Source: Zeaxanthinibacter enoshimensis (GTDB taxonomy: Bacteria > Bacteroidota > Bacteroidia > Flavobacteriales > Flavobacteriaceae). From it: 64,000 nt of DNA. The notes below the pieces were generated by a model. The model worked only from the letters and a program-made list of their open reading frames with translations. It made no database searches and was not told where the DNA came from. The stretch is taken from assembly GCF_004362865.1 (NCBI RefSeq), contig NZ_SNYI01000002.1:310001-374000 (forward strand), given 5' to 3'. Below are positions 9,189 through 17,284 of the stretch, piece after piece. Position numbers and translations under genes: made by a program. Position 1 is the first letter of the stretch; every line of letters begins with the position of its first letter.

Positions 9189-9962
9189 ATGAAGAAAGTA
9201 CTATTACTGATGTTGGTGTTTACCCAGTATACTTTTGCCAACGAGATCGTATGGGGAAAAACCGGACACCGGGTTGTAGGTGAAGTTGCCCAGGAACTGA
9301 TCAGTTCCAAAACCCGCAAGGCTATAAATAAAATACTGGATGGGCAGACCCTCGCAGAAATATCCACCTATGCAGATGAGATCAAATCGGACAGGGCTTA
9401 TGATGCCTACTCACCCTGGCATTATGTGAATTACCCATTTAACCTGGTATATTCCGAGGTTACCCCTGCCCCCGAAGGCGACCTGGTGATGGGGATTCAG
9501 AATTCTATACAGGTGTTAAAAGACCCGGAACGGACAAAAGAGGAAAAGGCCTTTTACCTTAAAATGCTGGTGCACCTTTTAGGTGATCTTCACCAGCCCC
9601 TGCATGCCGGGCGGGGAGAAGATAAAGGAGGGAATGATATACAGGTGATGTGGTTTGGCAAGGGCAGCAACCTGCACAGGGTCTGGGACAGTCATATGAT
9701 CGATGATTACGGGATGAGTTATACCGAATTGTCTAATACCCTTCCCAAGATCTCCAAAAAGGAGCGAAAAGCGATGCAAAAAGGTAATGTCCTGCAATGG
9801 GTAGAAGAAACCCAGGAATTGGCGGAGCAGGTCTACGGCACCGCTGAATCAGGGGATAAACTTGGCTATTCTTACAGTTATAAGCACTGGGACCTGGTAG
9901 AGAAACAACTGCTCACCGGGGGCGTGCGCCTGGCGAGTGTCCTGGATAGTATCTTTGATTAA
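9189..9962 (+). CDS. S1/P1-type zinc-dependent nuclease, secreted
   Basis: A 257-residue exported protein. Its signal peptide ends near FANEIVW; the tryptophan that follows is expected to be the mature N-terminal zinc ligand region of S1/P1 nucleases (phospholipase C/P1 fold). Further trinuclear-zinc ligands are visible: GHRVVGEVA, DEIKSD, SPWHYVN, HLLGDLHQPLHAG and NLHRVWDSHMI. Such enzymes cleave single-stranded nucleic acids in the periplasm or outside the cell, probably to salvage phosphate and nucleosides. It is monocistronic and ends before a bidirectional terminator. Confidence 0.92.
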   Translation: MKKVLLLMLVFTQYTFANEIVWGKTGHRVVGEVAQELISSKTRKAINKILDGQTLAEISTYADEIKSDRAYDAYSPWHYVNYPFNLVYSEVTPAPEGDLVMGIQNSIQVLKDPERTKEEKAFYLKMLVHLLGDLHQPLHAGRGEDKGGNDIQVMWFGKGSNLHRVWDSHMIDDYGMSYTELSNTLPKISKKERKAMQKGNVLQWVEETQELAEQVYGTAESGDKLGYSYSYKHWDLVEKQLLTGGVRLASVLDSIFD

Positions 9963-10120
9963 GCAAAAAACCTGCTGTTTATCGCGAACTCCATGGTTTT
10001 TAACTACTTTTTTTTATTCTGGCACAGGATTTGAATAATTTAATAATGAATCCGGGTGTTAGGATGCTGGTGATTACCCGTTTGCCAGAGGTAGTGTCCG
10101 TTTTCGTTCAGCAGGGTAAT

Positions 10121-10155
10121 AAAAAAATCGGTTTGTATAAAAGCCGATTTTTTTA
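10121..10155. terminator. Bidirectional terminator between the S1/P1 nuclease and AraC genes
   Basis: Inverted repeat AAATCGG ... CCGATTT with A-tract before and T-tract after (AAAAAAATCGG / CCGATTTTTTT), loop of about 12 bases. The A and T tracts let it work on both strands. It lies between the ends of two converging genes. Confidence 0.75.
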
Positions 10156-10162
10156 TGTTTAA

Positions 10163-11038
10163 TCAGGATTGCAATACCTGTTTCAACTGGTTCCTGTACT
10201 CTGACGGAGTCTGGCCTGTAAAAGCCTTGAAAGACTTATTAAAGTGAGAAAAATTGTTAAATCCACTTTCGTAACAGACCTCTGTGATGCTCAAAGGTTT
10301 TTCGGCCAGTAGTTTGGAGGCATGTACAAGTCGGTATTCATTCACGAACTGTACAAAGGTCTTGTTCGCTATCTTCTTAAAATACCTGCAGAAGGAAGGA
10401 ATGGTCATGCTGACCATGTCAGCCATCTCTTCAAGGGGTATATCCTCCTGGAAATGATTCTTTACGTGGTTGAATACCCTGTTGATCCGGTCATTATCCC
10501 GTATGTCTGTTTCCATGGAGAATCCATCCGCGTTCAGCACCTTGTAATCTTTAGACTTTCCAAGTTCATTTAGGATATTGAGGATAGACAGTAAGCGCTG
10601 GAAATCATTCTGGTATTCCATTACTTCTATTTTCTGCCCTATCTTCAGCTTGGTACTACCATGGAAGGCCAGGCCGCTTTTGGCCAGTTCAAAAAGAGCC
10701 TGGATATTTTTCATTTCCGGGATCTGGAAGAAATCACTTCCCAGGAAATCCATTTTCATCTGTATCACGATCTCACTTTCGTTCCCCGTTAGTTTATCGG
10801 TAAACCCGCAATGGGGTAAATTACTTCCTATAAGGATCAGGTCGCCGTCCGAATAGTAAGAGATGTGGCTGCCTATCTGTCTTTTCCCGGAACCGCCATG
10901 AACATAAACCAGCTCTATCTCCGGGTGATAATGCCATACGGTATTATTGTTCACCTTGAATTCATCGAACTTCTGGTAGGTGTATGAATGCCCGAAATTC
11001 GGGACAATTGCTTCAAATGCGGGTTTTTGTTTCACCAT
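10163..11038 (-). CDS. AraC family transcriptional regulator with cupin sensor domain
   Basis: A 291-residue protein. Residues about 20-110 form a cupin-type arabinose-binding-like domain (VWHYHPEIELVYVHGG, then GDLILIGSNLPH). Residues about 185-285 contain the two helix-turn-helix units of AraC/XylS regulators (PLEEMADMVSMTIPSFCRYF and SITEVCYESGFNNFSHFNKS, ending GQTPSEYR). The effector is unknown, probably a sugar. It is divergent from the secreted protein at 11258 across a 220-base gap and may control it. Monocistronic, followed by a terminator. Confidence 0.9.
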   Translation of the reverse strand: MVKQKPAFEAIVPNFGHSYTYQKFDEFKVNNNTVWHYHPEIELVYVHGGSGKRQIGSHISYYSDGDLILIGSNLPHCGFTDKLTGNESEIVIQMKMDFLGSDFFQIPEMKNIQALFELAKSGLAFHGSTKLKIGQKIEVMEYQNDFQRLLSILNILNELGKSKDYKVLNADGFSMETDIRDNDRINRVFNHVKNHFQEDIPLEEMADMVSMTIPSFCRYFKKIANKTFVQFVNEYRLVHASKLLAEKPLSITEVCYESGFNNFSHFNKSFKAFTGQTPSEYRNQLKQVLQS

Positions 11039-11194
11039 TCCTGCTAAATAATCGATCCATCATAAAATTACGAGGGTAGGATGGATAGGTTCTGTGCAAA
11101 ATTACCCAAAATATGTTCAATATTAACATAATGCATTACAAATAGGGGGTAGTATGGTAAAATAGCATAGAAATAGGAAAATTAAGTGGTGTTT

Positions 11195-11220
11195 TTGAGG
11201 GGGTGTAGACTGTATGTTTG
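11195..11220 (+). promoter_or_regulatory. Promoter of the secreted protein gene at 11258
   Basis: Perfect Bacteroidota -7 element TATGTTTG at 11213-11220 with a TTTTTG run ending at 11197 as a closely spaced (15 bases) -33 candidate. The predicted transcript starts near 11226 and leaves a 30-base AT-rich leader. Confidence 0.5.
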
Positions 11221-11257
11221 TATTGAATTTAATATTCACCCTTAAAAAAATGAAATT

Positions 11258-11842
11258 ATGAAAACATTTAAAAGAATCTGTTACAGTTTTGCGGTCATAT
11301 TAATGAGTACACCTTTAATGGCTGCAGCGAATCCCGGAATTGTTTTAGCCCCTGTAGGTAAATCGGTGCACTTCCAGATGGAAGAGGTGACCGGGGAGAC
11401 CAGGATCGATTTTACCGATAAGGCCGGAAAGTTGCTTTACTCCGAAAAACTAGTTGATGTAAAGCATTACGCCAGGAAATTTGACATGAAGAACCTTGAA
11501 GAAGGATCGTATTTTGTTAAGGTGGAAGATGTTTCGAGGTTAAAGACCTATACGCTTTTACTGAAAGACGGAAGCCTAAGAATAAGTACGATAGAGGAGA
11601 AAGTAAAACCGTTTTTCTGGAAAAAAGGAAAAAAATTGTACGTAAACCTGCTGAATCTCGATAGTGAAGAGGTAGAGATCAAAGTAATTGACAGTAATAA
11701 CAGGATTCTTTTCGTGGAGCGGATAGACCGCACCCAGGTGGTTGAGAAAGCCATCAATTTTGAAAAGGCTTACAGTGATATGTATACGGTAATCGTTACC
11801 GTAAAAGAAGATACATTTTCTGAAAATGTAGTGATCGATTAA
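11258..11842 (+). CDS. Secreted protein of unknown function with two beta-sandwich-like repeats
   Basis: A 194-residue exported protein with a clear signal peptide (cleavage near MAAANPG). The mature part is beta-strand rich and seems to hold two similar halves: GETRIDFTDKAGKLLYSEKL and, about 110 residues later, EEVEIKVIDSNNRILFVERI, each followed by an F-(x)n-Y-(x)-V-x-V strand (GSYFVKVED; DMYTVIVTV). This is the layout of T9SS C-terminal-domain-like or DUF3244-like folds, but I cannot assign it. Own promoter upstream and own terminator downstream. Confidence 0.72.
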   Translation: MKTFKRICYSFAVILMSTPLMAAANPGIVLAPVGKSVHFQMEEVTGETRIDFTDKAGKLLYSEKLVDVKHYARKFDMKNLEEGSYFVKVEDVSRLKTYTLLLKDGSLRISTIEEKVKPFFWKKGKKLYVNLLNLDSEEVEIKVIDSNNRILFVERIDRTQVVEKAINFEKAYSDMYTVIVTVKEDTFSENVVID

Positions 11843-11870
11843 TAGTTGAGTTTAGTTTAGTTTGGAAGGA

Positions 11871-11895
11871 GGGGGCCGGGAGGCCCCTTTCTTAT
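11871..11895 (+). terminator. Terminator after the secreted protein gene
   Basis: GGGGCC-GGGA-GGCCCC hairpin followed by TTTCTT. It reaches the stop codon of the converging MOSC gene. Confidence 0.7.
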
Positions 11896-12524
11896 TGACC
11901 TCTTCCCAGGTTCTTCCTGAACCTCGGAGGGAGGGATTCATTGAGTAAGGCCCACCGGAGATGATCTTTATTCTTTACACGGTCATAGATAAGCCGGTAA
12001 CACTGTAATACAGTCAGGGGGTTATCTGACCGACTTACGAGCCGGATCTCATCGCCCTGGCATACCTCTCCTTTTTCAAGTATACGGGCATAGGTGCCCG
12101 GCCGGCCTCGCTTTACAAATGCCGCGATGATCTCCTGGTCATTAAAGCGATAACCGAGTTTAAAACAGGGTTCCCGGGGTTGGGTGATCTCTACCAGGCA
12201 CTTTCCTACGCTGTACAGATCTCCTACCCTTATTTCTTCCTCGTTCAGCCCGGATACGGTCAGGTTTTCACCGAACATTCCCCAGTTCCACTCCAGGGAA
12301 GGGTATAGAGGTTTCCAGTGATCGTATTCTTCAGCGCTGAAGAGATAACAGGCCTTGTATTCCCCTCCATGAACCTTGGGGCTACCTATAGTATCTCCTT
12401 GGACAGCGTTAGTATCCAGGAAGATTGGTTTCTCTGTCGGGTATTTGTAAATACCGGTACGGTGTTCCCTGCCTTCCCAGAAGAAGGTGGCAGGTTCTGC
12501 GATATTGGTGGATACAACGTTCAT
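11892..12524 (-). CDS. MOSC domain protein
   Basis: A 210-residue protein with the MOSC (molybdenum cofactor sulfurase C-terminal) fold, YiiM/YflK-like: KVHGGEYKACYLFSAEEYDHW, WGMFGENLTVSGL, RVGDLYSVGKCLVEITQPREPCFKL are family signatures, with the conserved cysteine in REPCFKL. MOSC proteins bind molybdenum cofactor and take part in reduction of N-hydroxylated compounds or sulfur transfer; the exact role here is unknown. The start at 12524 (MNVVSTN) is chosen because the frame upstream reads through the DoxX gene in the wrong frame. Confidence 0.88.
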   Translation of the reverse strand: MNVVSTNIAEPATFFWEGREHRTGIYKYPTEKPIFLDTNAVQGDTIGSPKVHGGEYKACYLFSAEEYDHWKPLYPSLEWNWGMFGENLTVSGLNEEEIRVGDLYSVGKCLVEITQPREPCFKLGYRFNDQEIIAAFVKRGRPGTYARILEKGEVCQGDEIRLVSRSDNPLTVLQCYRLIYDRVKNKDHLRWALLNESLPPRFRKNLGRGQ

Positions 12525-12537
12525 TATATAAAGATAA

Positions 12538-12897
12538 CTAAATGTAGAGGTAACTATAAGCCCAGTAAATGAGAAGGAATTGAACCGGCAATCGTAAGAC
12601 GAGCAACCATACGGGGAAGCCGGCGGCGGCTTTCTTACCCGTGAGCATATGAATATGTACCAGTAAAAAGATGGTAAGCATAAGCAGTATACCGTACACC
12701 GAATAGTTGATCGTTGCGGGAAAACAAAGCCCGATACCCAGGGCGATCTCTGCGATCCCGCTGGCATATACCAGTGTGGCAGGGCAGGGCAGGTATCTTG
12801 GCATTATGCGGAGGTAAGCTTTCGGGTATATGAAATGCATAATACCGGCCAGGATAAACATGGCCGACATCAGGTAGAGATGCCAGGGATAATTCAT
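12538..12897 (-). CDS. DoxX family membrane protein
   Basis: A 119-residue protein with four hydrophobic segments. The first helix (LYLMSAMFILAGIMHFIYP) and the second, ASGIAEIALGIGLCFP, are typical of the DoxX/DoxD-like family of four-helix membrane proteins. Substrate not known; family members associate with redox enzymes. It precedes the MOSC gene by 13 bases, so the two probably form an operon. Confidence 0.85.
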   Translation of the reverse strand: MNYPWHLYLMSAMFILAGIMHFIYPKAYLRIMPRYLPCPATLVYASGIAEIALGIGLCFPATINYSVYGILLMLTIFLLVHIHMLTGKKAAAGFPVWLLVLRLPVQFLLIYWAYSYLYI

Positions 12898-12911
12898 TTT
12901 CTAAAAATATA

Positions 12912-12939
12912 AAAAGGCCGCCTAAGTAGGCGACCTTTT
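12912..12939 (-). terminator. Terminator of htpG
   Basis: Inverted repeat AAAGG-CGCCTA / TAGGCG-CCTTT with A/T tracts, just beyond the htpG stop codon on the minus strand and before the DoxX start. Confidence 0.7.
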
Positions 12940-12961
12940 ATTAAGAACTCTGGAACCGAAT

Positions 12962-14848
12962 TTACTTGATCATATCATAACTTCGGTTGATGAAATCTGT
13001 CAGGGCTTCTCCTTTTAGTAAACCTTTTGAAAGGCGTGCGAGATCCAGTGACTGGCTGATCAGCCGCTCGCGCTTCTTCGCGGTCTTGGTATTCAGGATA
13101 TCGCTGACCAGGGGATGGTTGGTGTTAACCACCAGGTTGTACATTTCGGGCATATTACCCATGCCGAACATTCCACCGCCACCGGTTTGCTGCATTTCTT
13201 TCATCCTTCTCATGAATTCGGGTTCCGTGATGACAAATGGTGCTGCTTCAGAATCCATGGCCTCCATCTGTATGGTGTAACCCTTATCCGAAACCACCTC
13301 TTCCATCGCGGTTTTCAGCTTTTCTTTTTCTTCATCAGAGAGTTTTGAGATCTGTGCATCCTCTTTTTTGATGAGGTTATCTATGTGATCCGCATCAACC
13401 CGTGCGAACGACAGTTTTTCATTAGTAGTCTCCAGTTTTTGTACCAGGTGAGGCACGATAGGGGAATCCAGCAGTAATACCTCGTACCCTTTCGCCTTTG
13501 CTGCTTTGATATAGCTGTGTTGCGCTTCCTTGTCCGAGGCATAAAGAACTACCAGTTTCTCATCCTTATCGGTCTGGTTAGGTTTTATCTTCTCCTTCAG
13601 TTCCTCCAGGGTGAAGAATTCACCATCGACGGTTGGGTACAGGGCAAATTTATCTGCCTTTTCAAAGAACTTATCTTCCGACAGCATCCCGTATTCGATC
13701 ACGATCTTGATATCATTCCACTTCTTCTCGAAGTCTTCACGGTTATCCTTAAAGAGTGAAGTAAGTTTATCCGCTACCTTCCTGGTAATGTAGGACGATA
13801 TTTTCTTAACCGCTCCATCAGCCTGCAGGTAAGACCTGGATACATTTAATGGAATGTCCGGGGAATCGATAACTCCACGCAGCATTGTCAGGAATTCAGG
13901 TACTATACCTTCTACATTGTCGGTTACAAATACCTGGTTCTGGTAGAGTTGGATCCTGTCTTTCTGTATGTTCAGGTCATTGGTCAGTTTCGGGAAGTAC
14001 AATATACCTGTCAGGTTGAAGGGATAATCCACATTCAGGTGAATATGGAACAGTGGTTCTTCAAACTGCATTGGGTAAAGTTCCCGGTAGAACTCTTTAT
14101 AATCACCCTCTTCGAGGTCGACCGGCTTCTTGGTCCATGCCGGCTCGGGGTTGTTGATGATATTGTCTACTTCCTTGGTAGGTGCTTCATCCTCTTCTTT
14201 GGCACCTTCCGGCTTTGGAAGAGTTTCTGTGCGGGTACCGAACTTGATAGGTATCGGCATAAACTTATTGTATTTGCGCAGTAGTTCAGAGATACGACCT
14301 TCTTCCAGGAATTCGGTCGAATCCTCTGCTATGTGGAGGATGATCTCTGTACCGTGCTCGCTGCGCTCAGCTTCTTCCATACTGAACTCCGGCGATCCGT
14401 CACAAACCCAGTGCACTGCAGGCTCATCCTTAAAACTTTTAGTGATGATCTCTACTTTATCGGCTACCATAAAGGCAGAATAGAAACCAAGACCAAAATG
14501 TCCGATTATACCTGAATCTTTGGCAGTATCCTTGTATTTATCCAGGAATTCCTCAGCCCCTGAGAAGGCTACTTCATTGATATATTTTTTAACCTCTTCT
14601 TCGGTCATCCCGATACCCTGGTCCAGGATATGCAGTTTTTTACCTTCCTTGTCTATACGGACCTCTATCATCGGGTTTCCGTATTCAACCGAAGCCTCCC
14701 CTATAGTAGTGAGGTGTTTGAGTTTGAGGGTAGCGTCTGTAGCGTTGGAAATCAGTTCCCTCAGGAAAATCTCGTGATCGCTGTAGAGAAATTTCTTGAT
14801 CAGTGGAAATATGTTCTCGACCGATACATTAATCTTACCTGTTGCCAT
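12962..14848 (-). CDS. htpG: Molecular chaperone HtpG (Hsp90)
   Basis: A 628-residue Hsp90 homologue of normal bacterial length. The GHKL ATPase motifs are visible: ELISNATDATLKL, LDQGIGMT, and GHFGLGFYSAFMVAD. The middle domain contains the arginine-bearing stretch NVSRSYLQAD; the C-terminal dimer domain starts near residue 500 and ends FINRSYDMIK. A charged insert (residues 215-240) is rich in Glu and Pro. The chaperone folds and protects client proteins in the cytoplasm under stress. Monocistronic, with a terminator behind it. No canonical -7 element precedes it that I trust. Confidence 0.97.
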   Translation of the reverse strand: MATGKINVSVENIFPLIKKFLYSDHEIFLRELISNATDATLKLKHLTTIGEASVEYGNPMIEVRIDKEGKKLHILDQGIGMTEEEVKKYINEVAFSGAEEFLDKYKDTAKDSGIIGHFGLGFYSAFMVADKVEIITKSFKDEPAVHWVCDGSPEFSMEEAERSEHGTEIILHIAEDSTEFLEEGRISELLRKYNKFMPIPIKFGTRTETLPKPEGAKEEDEAPTKEVDNIINNPEPAWTKKPVDLEEGDYKEFYRELYPMQFEEPLFHIHLNVDYPFNLTGILYFPKLTNDLNIQKDRIQLYQNQVFVTDNVEGIVPEFLTMLRGVIDSPDIPLNVSRSYLQADGAVKKISSYITRKVADKLTSLFKDNREDFEKKWNDIKIVIEYGMLSEDKFFEKADKFALYPTVDGEFFTLEELKEKIKPNQTDKDEKLVVLYASDKEAQHSYIKAAKAKGYEVLLLDSPIVPHLVQKLETTNEKLSFARVDADHIDNLIKKEDAQISKLSDEEKEKLKTAMEEVVSDKGYTIQMEAMDSEAAPFVITEPEFMRRMKEMQQTGGGGMFGMGNMPEMYNLVVNTNHPLVSDILNTKTAKKRERLISQSLDLARLSKGLLKGEALTDFINRSYDMIK

Positions 14849-14966
14849 TGTTTTCGTTAAATTTTATTAGTACGCTAGGGGAATGTCAAAAAAAGTACCA
14901 CTCTTGGAAAAGTGACAAACTGGCATCCACTTTTGAGTTTAACATTATTTTATGTCTAATATTATT

Positions 14967-14995
14967 TTGTATATCATAAACAAAATATATATTTG
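14967..14995 (+). promoter_or_regulatory. Strong consensus promoter of a candidate small RNA
   Basis: TTTTG with TTG at 14967-14969, 18 bases, then a perfect TATATTTG at 14988-14995. This is the Bacteroidota sigma-ABfr architecture. No coding region starts within the next 180 bases, but a rho-independent terminator lies about 100 bases downstream. Confidence 0.6.
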
Positions 14996-15000
14996 CAATG

Positions 15001-15119
15001 AGGTTAATAATTTATGTTGTTAGTCAATAGCTCAACGAGGCTAATAGCATAAGGCTTAATTAAATGGTTTGGTTATTTAGAAAAACGTGCTTTCCCCCCG
15101 GAGAGCACGTTTTGTTTTT
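15001..15119 (+). ncRNA. Candidate small RNA, about 115 nt
   Basis: Defined by the consensus promoter just upstream and the terminator hairpin at its 3' end (15082-15119). The body is AT-rich and has no open frame of note. It also fills most of the 330-base gap between htpG and the TetR gene, which otherwise holds only the two promoters. I do not recognise an RNA family; the flavobacterial Flavo-1 motif and 6S RNA are families worth comparing. Confidence 0.4.
15082..15119 (+). terminator. Rho-independent terminator of the candidate small RNA
   Basis: Perfect stem AAAACGTGCT / AGCACGTTTT with a C/G-rich loop of about ten bases, followed by GTTTTTG. Confidence 0.75.
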
Positions 15120-15155
15120 GGCATATAATTAACAGCTATTGTGTTAAGTAAAATG

Positions 15156-15163
15156 TATTTTTG
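15156..15163 (+). promoter_or_regulatory. -7 element of the TetR-ABC1 operon
   Basis: Perfect TATTTTTG, ending 17 bases before the ATG at 15181, so the leader is only about ten bases long. Confidence 0.5.
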
Positions 15164-15180
15164 ATTCAACAAAATAAAGT

Positions 15181-15843
15181 ATGATGACAGCAAAGGCCAG
15201 CACAGCAAAATCAACCCCGGATGCCATTATTTCACGGTTCATGAATTATGTCCTGGAGCATGGAGAAATCCCGGTGTCGGTTTACAAATTCTGCAAGGAA
15301 AACAAGATCAAAGAAGAAGAATTTTATGCCTTCTTCGGTTCTTTCCAGGGCTTGGAGAAAGCAATCTGGAATACCTTCTATACCAAGACAGAATCATTAC
15401 TTCAGAAAAACAAGGCATACGAACAATACGATAACCGTGAAAAATTACTCACTTTCTTCTACACCTTTTTTGAGATGCTGACCCTTAACAGGAGTTATGT
15501 GCTCCTGGTACTTGAAGGTAATAAGGACCGCTTAAACTCACTGCAACAGCTGTCAGGACTAAGGAGACATATCCGGGCATTTGGCAAAATGCTGGCGGAA
15601 GATCGAAATTCTGAAAGACAATACCAGATATCCAAATTCACCCCCGGGCTTATCGCGGAAGGAGTCTGGGTACAGTTCCTGTTCCTGCTAAAATTCTGGA
15701 TGAACGACAGCTCTGCCGGTTTTGAAAGAACAGATGTCGCAATTGAAAAATCTGTGAATACGGTATTTGAAGTTTTTGACAGGGCTCCCTTTGACAGTAT
15801 TATCGATTTTGGCAAGTTCCTCTACGGGGAGCGAATGTCCTAA
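15181..15843 (+). CDS. TetR family transcriptional regulator
   Basis: A 220-residue protein. Residues about 10-65 form the N-terminal helix-turn-helix (AIISRFMNYVLEHGEIPVSV, YKFCKENKIKEEEFYAFFGS, with FGSFQGLEKAIWNTF as the family's F-x-S-K-x-x-L equivalent). The helical C-terminal region (LNRSYVLLVLEGNKDRL onward) resembles the TetR_C domain of Bacteroidota proteins that sit beside ABC1 kinases. It is followed after 20 bases by the ABC1 kinase gene and is likely its operon partner and regulator. The start could also be the second ATG at 15184. Confidence 0.85.
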   Translation: MMTAKASTAKSTPDAIISRFMNYVLEHGEIPVSVYKFCKENKIKEEEFYAFFGSFQGLEKAIWNTFYTKTESLLQKNKAYEQYDNREKLLTFFYTFFEMLTLNRSYVLLVLEGNKDRLNSLQQLSGLRRHIRAFGKMLAEDRNSERQYQISKFTPGLIAEGVWVQFLFLLKFWMNDSSAGFERTDVAIEKSVNTVFEVFDRAPFDSIIDFGKFLYGERMS

Positions 15844-15863
15844 CTGTACTCTTAAAAGCATAT

Positions 15864-17174
15864 ATGCAAACATTAGATAAAATCCCTACCGGTAAAATTG
15901 AACGCGCAGGTAAATTAGTCAGGACCGGGGCCAAGATAGGTGGGAACTATATTAAGTATTACAGTAAGAAACTAGTGCAACCCGATCTTGGGAGAGACGA
16001 ATTGGACCAGGACAATGCCGGGGATATCTATGACGGTTTAAAAAGCCTTAAGGGCAGTGCCCTGAAAGTCGCCCAGATGCTCAGCATGGATAAAAATCTC
16101 CTTCCCAGGGCTTATGTTGAAAAGTTTTCTTTGGCTCAATTTTCGGTGCCACCACTATCTGCACCCTTGGTGCGCAAGACATTTTTTAAGTATTTCGGGA
16201 AATACCCGGAAGACCTTTTTGACGATTTTAATTCTTCCGCTGTCAATGCGGCCAGTATAGGACAGGTTCACCGGGCCCGTAAGAATGACAAAGCACTGGC
16301 AGTAAAGATTCAGTATCCCGGGGTGGCGGCCAGTATTAAAAGCGACCTGGCCCTGGTGAAGCCCATTGCCATACGGATGTTTAACCTGGAGGGTAAGGAT
16401 ACAGATAAATATTTCAGGGAGGTAGAAGAGAAATTGGTGGAAGAAACCAACTACCTGCTGGAATTAAAGCAAAGCAGGGAGATTACGGAGGCTTGTGCCG
16501 TACTGCCTGGGATAGATTTCCCACAATATTATCCTGAATTATCCAGTGACAGGATACTGACGATGGACTGGATGCACGGAAAGCATCTTAGTGAATATAC
16601 CGCCTCAGATTATGATAAGGAAGAAGCCCGCGGATTGGGACAGTCTTTATGGGATTTCTACATGTTCCAGATGCACGGGCTGCGAAAGGTGCATGCAGAC
16701 CCTCACCCGGGAAATTTCCTGGTGAGTGAACAGGGCAGGCTGATCGCTATAGACTTTGGTTGCGTCAAAGAGATCCCGGAATCCTTTTATGTCCCCTATT
16801 TTGAACTTGCTAAACGGGAGACGATAGAGGACGAAGCATTATTCACGGAGAAATTGTTCGAGCTGGAGATCCTGACAGAAAAGGACAGCGCTGAAGAGCG
16901 GGTTTTCTTCCAGCATTTGTTCAAGGAGATGCTCAGCTTGTTTACGGCCCCTTTTAACGAGGAGTATTTTGATTTTGGAGACGAACATTTCTGGGAGCGC
17001 ATAGCCAGCCTCAGTACCCGCTTGTCTAAGGGCGAAGAGATACGAAAGCTGAACTCTAACAGGGGGTCTAAGCATTTTCTATATATCAACAGGACCTTTT
17101 TCGGGCTTTATAATATGCTTTACGACCTGAAGGCCAGGGTAGAAGTGAATGGCTTCAGAAAATTCATGGATTAA
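15864..17174 (+). CDS. ABC1/AarF/UbiB-family atypical protein kinase
   Basis: A 436-residue protein of the UbiB family. Residues 60-75 (LKGSALKVAQMLSM) match the KxGQ motif region, here read as KVAQ. The ATP-binding region is NAASIGQVHRARK with the lysine of AVKIQYPG; the catalytic loop is HADPHPGNFLV and the metal-binding motif is IDFGC. UbiB proteins act on lipid or quinone metabolism through ATPase activity. There is no C-terminal membrane pair visible, unlike E. coli UbiB. Its job here is probably in quinone or isoprenoid lipid handling, under control of the adjacent TetR protein. Confidence 0.88.
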   Translation: MQTLDKIPTGKIERAGKLVRTGAKIGGNYIKYYSKKLVQPDLGRDELDQDNAGDIYDGLKSLKGSALKVAQMLSMDKNLLPRAYVEKFSLAQFSVPPLSAPLVRKTFFKYFGKYPEDLFDDFNSSAVNAASIGQVHRARKNDKALAVKIQYPGVAASIKSDLALVKPIAIRMFNLEGKDTDKYFREVEEKLVEETNYLLELKQSREITEACAVLPGIDFPQYYPELSSDRILTMDWMHGKHLSEYTASDYDKEEARGLGQSLWDFYMFQMHGLRKVHADPHPGNFLVSEQGRLIAIDFGCVKEIPESFYVPYFELAKRETIEDEALFTEKLFELEILTEKDSAEERVFFQHLFKEMLSLFTAPFNEEYFDFGDEHFWERIASLSTRLSKGEEIRKLNSNRGSKHFLYINRTFFGLYNMLYDLKARVEVNGFRKFMD

Positions 17175-17223
17175 ACTTCTTGTAACACCTCCTCATTTTC
17201 AATCGATTTTTGTCTATTTTAGA

Positions 17224-17231
17224 TAAATTTG
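17224..17231 (+). promoter_or_regulatory. -7 element of fabH
   Basis: Perfect TAAATTTG, 54 bases before the fabH start. A clear -33 is not seen at the right distance. Confidence 0.45.
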
Positions 17232-17284
17232 CGCTCCCGCGTACGGCCGAACCGTAACCTGGGAAACGCCAAACTAAACTAGAT

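Noticed and set aside
11892-12767. Long MOSC frame starting at 12767
   Set aside because: The first 81 codons read the DoxX gene out of frame; the MOSC protein starts at 12524.
14913-14925. TGACAAACTGGCA upstream of htpG, looking like a heat-shock operator
   Set aside because: Single occurrence in the window, no independent evidence or known consensus I can cite safely.
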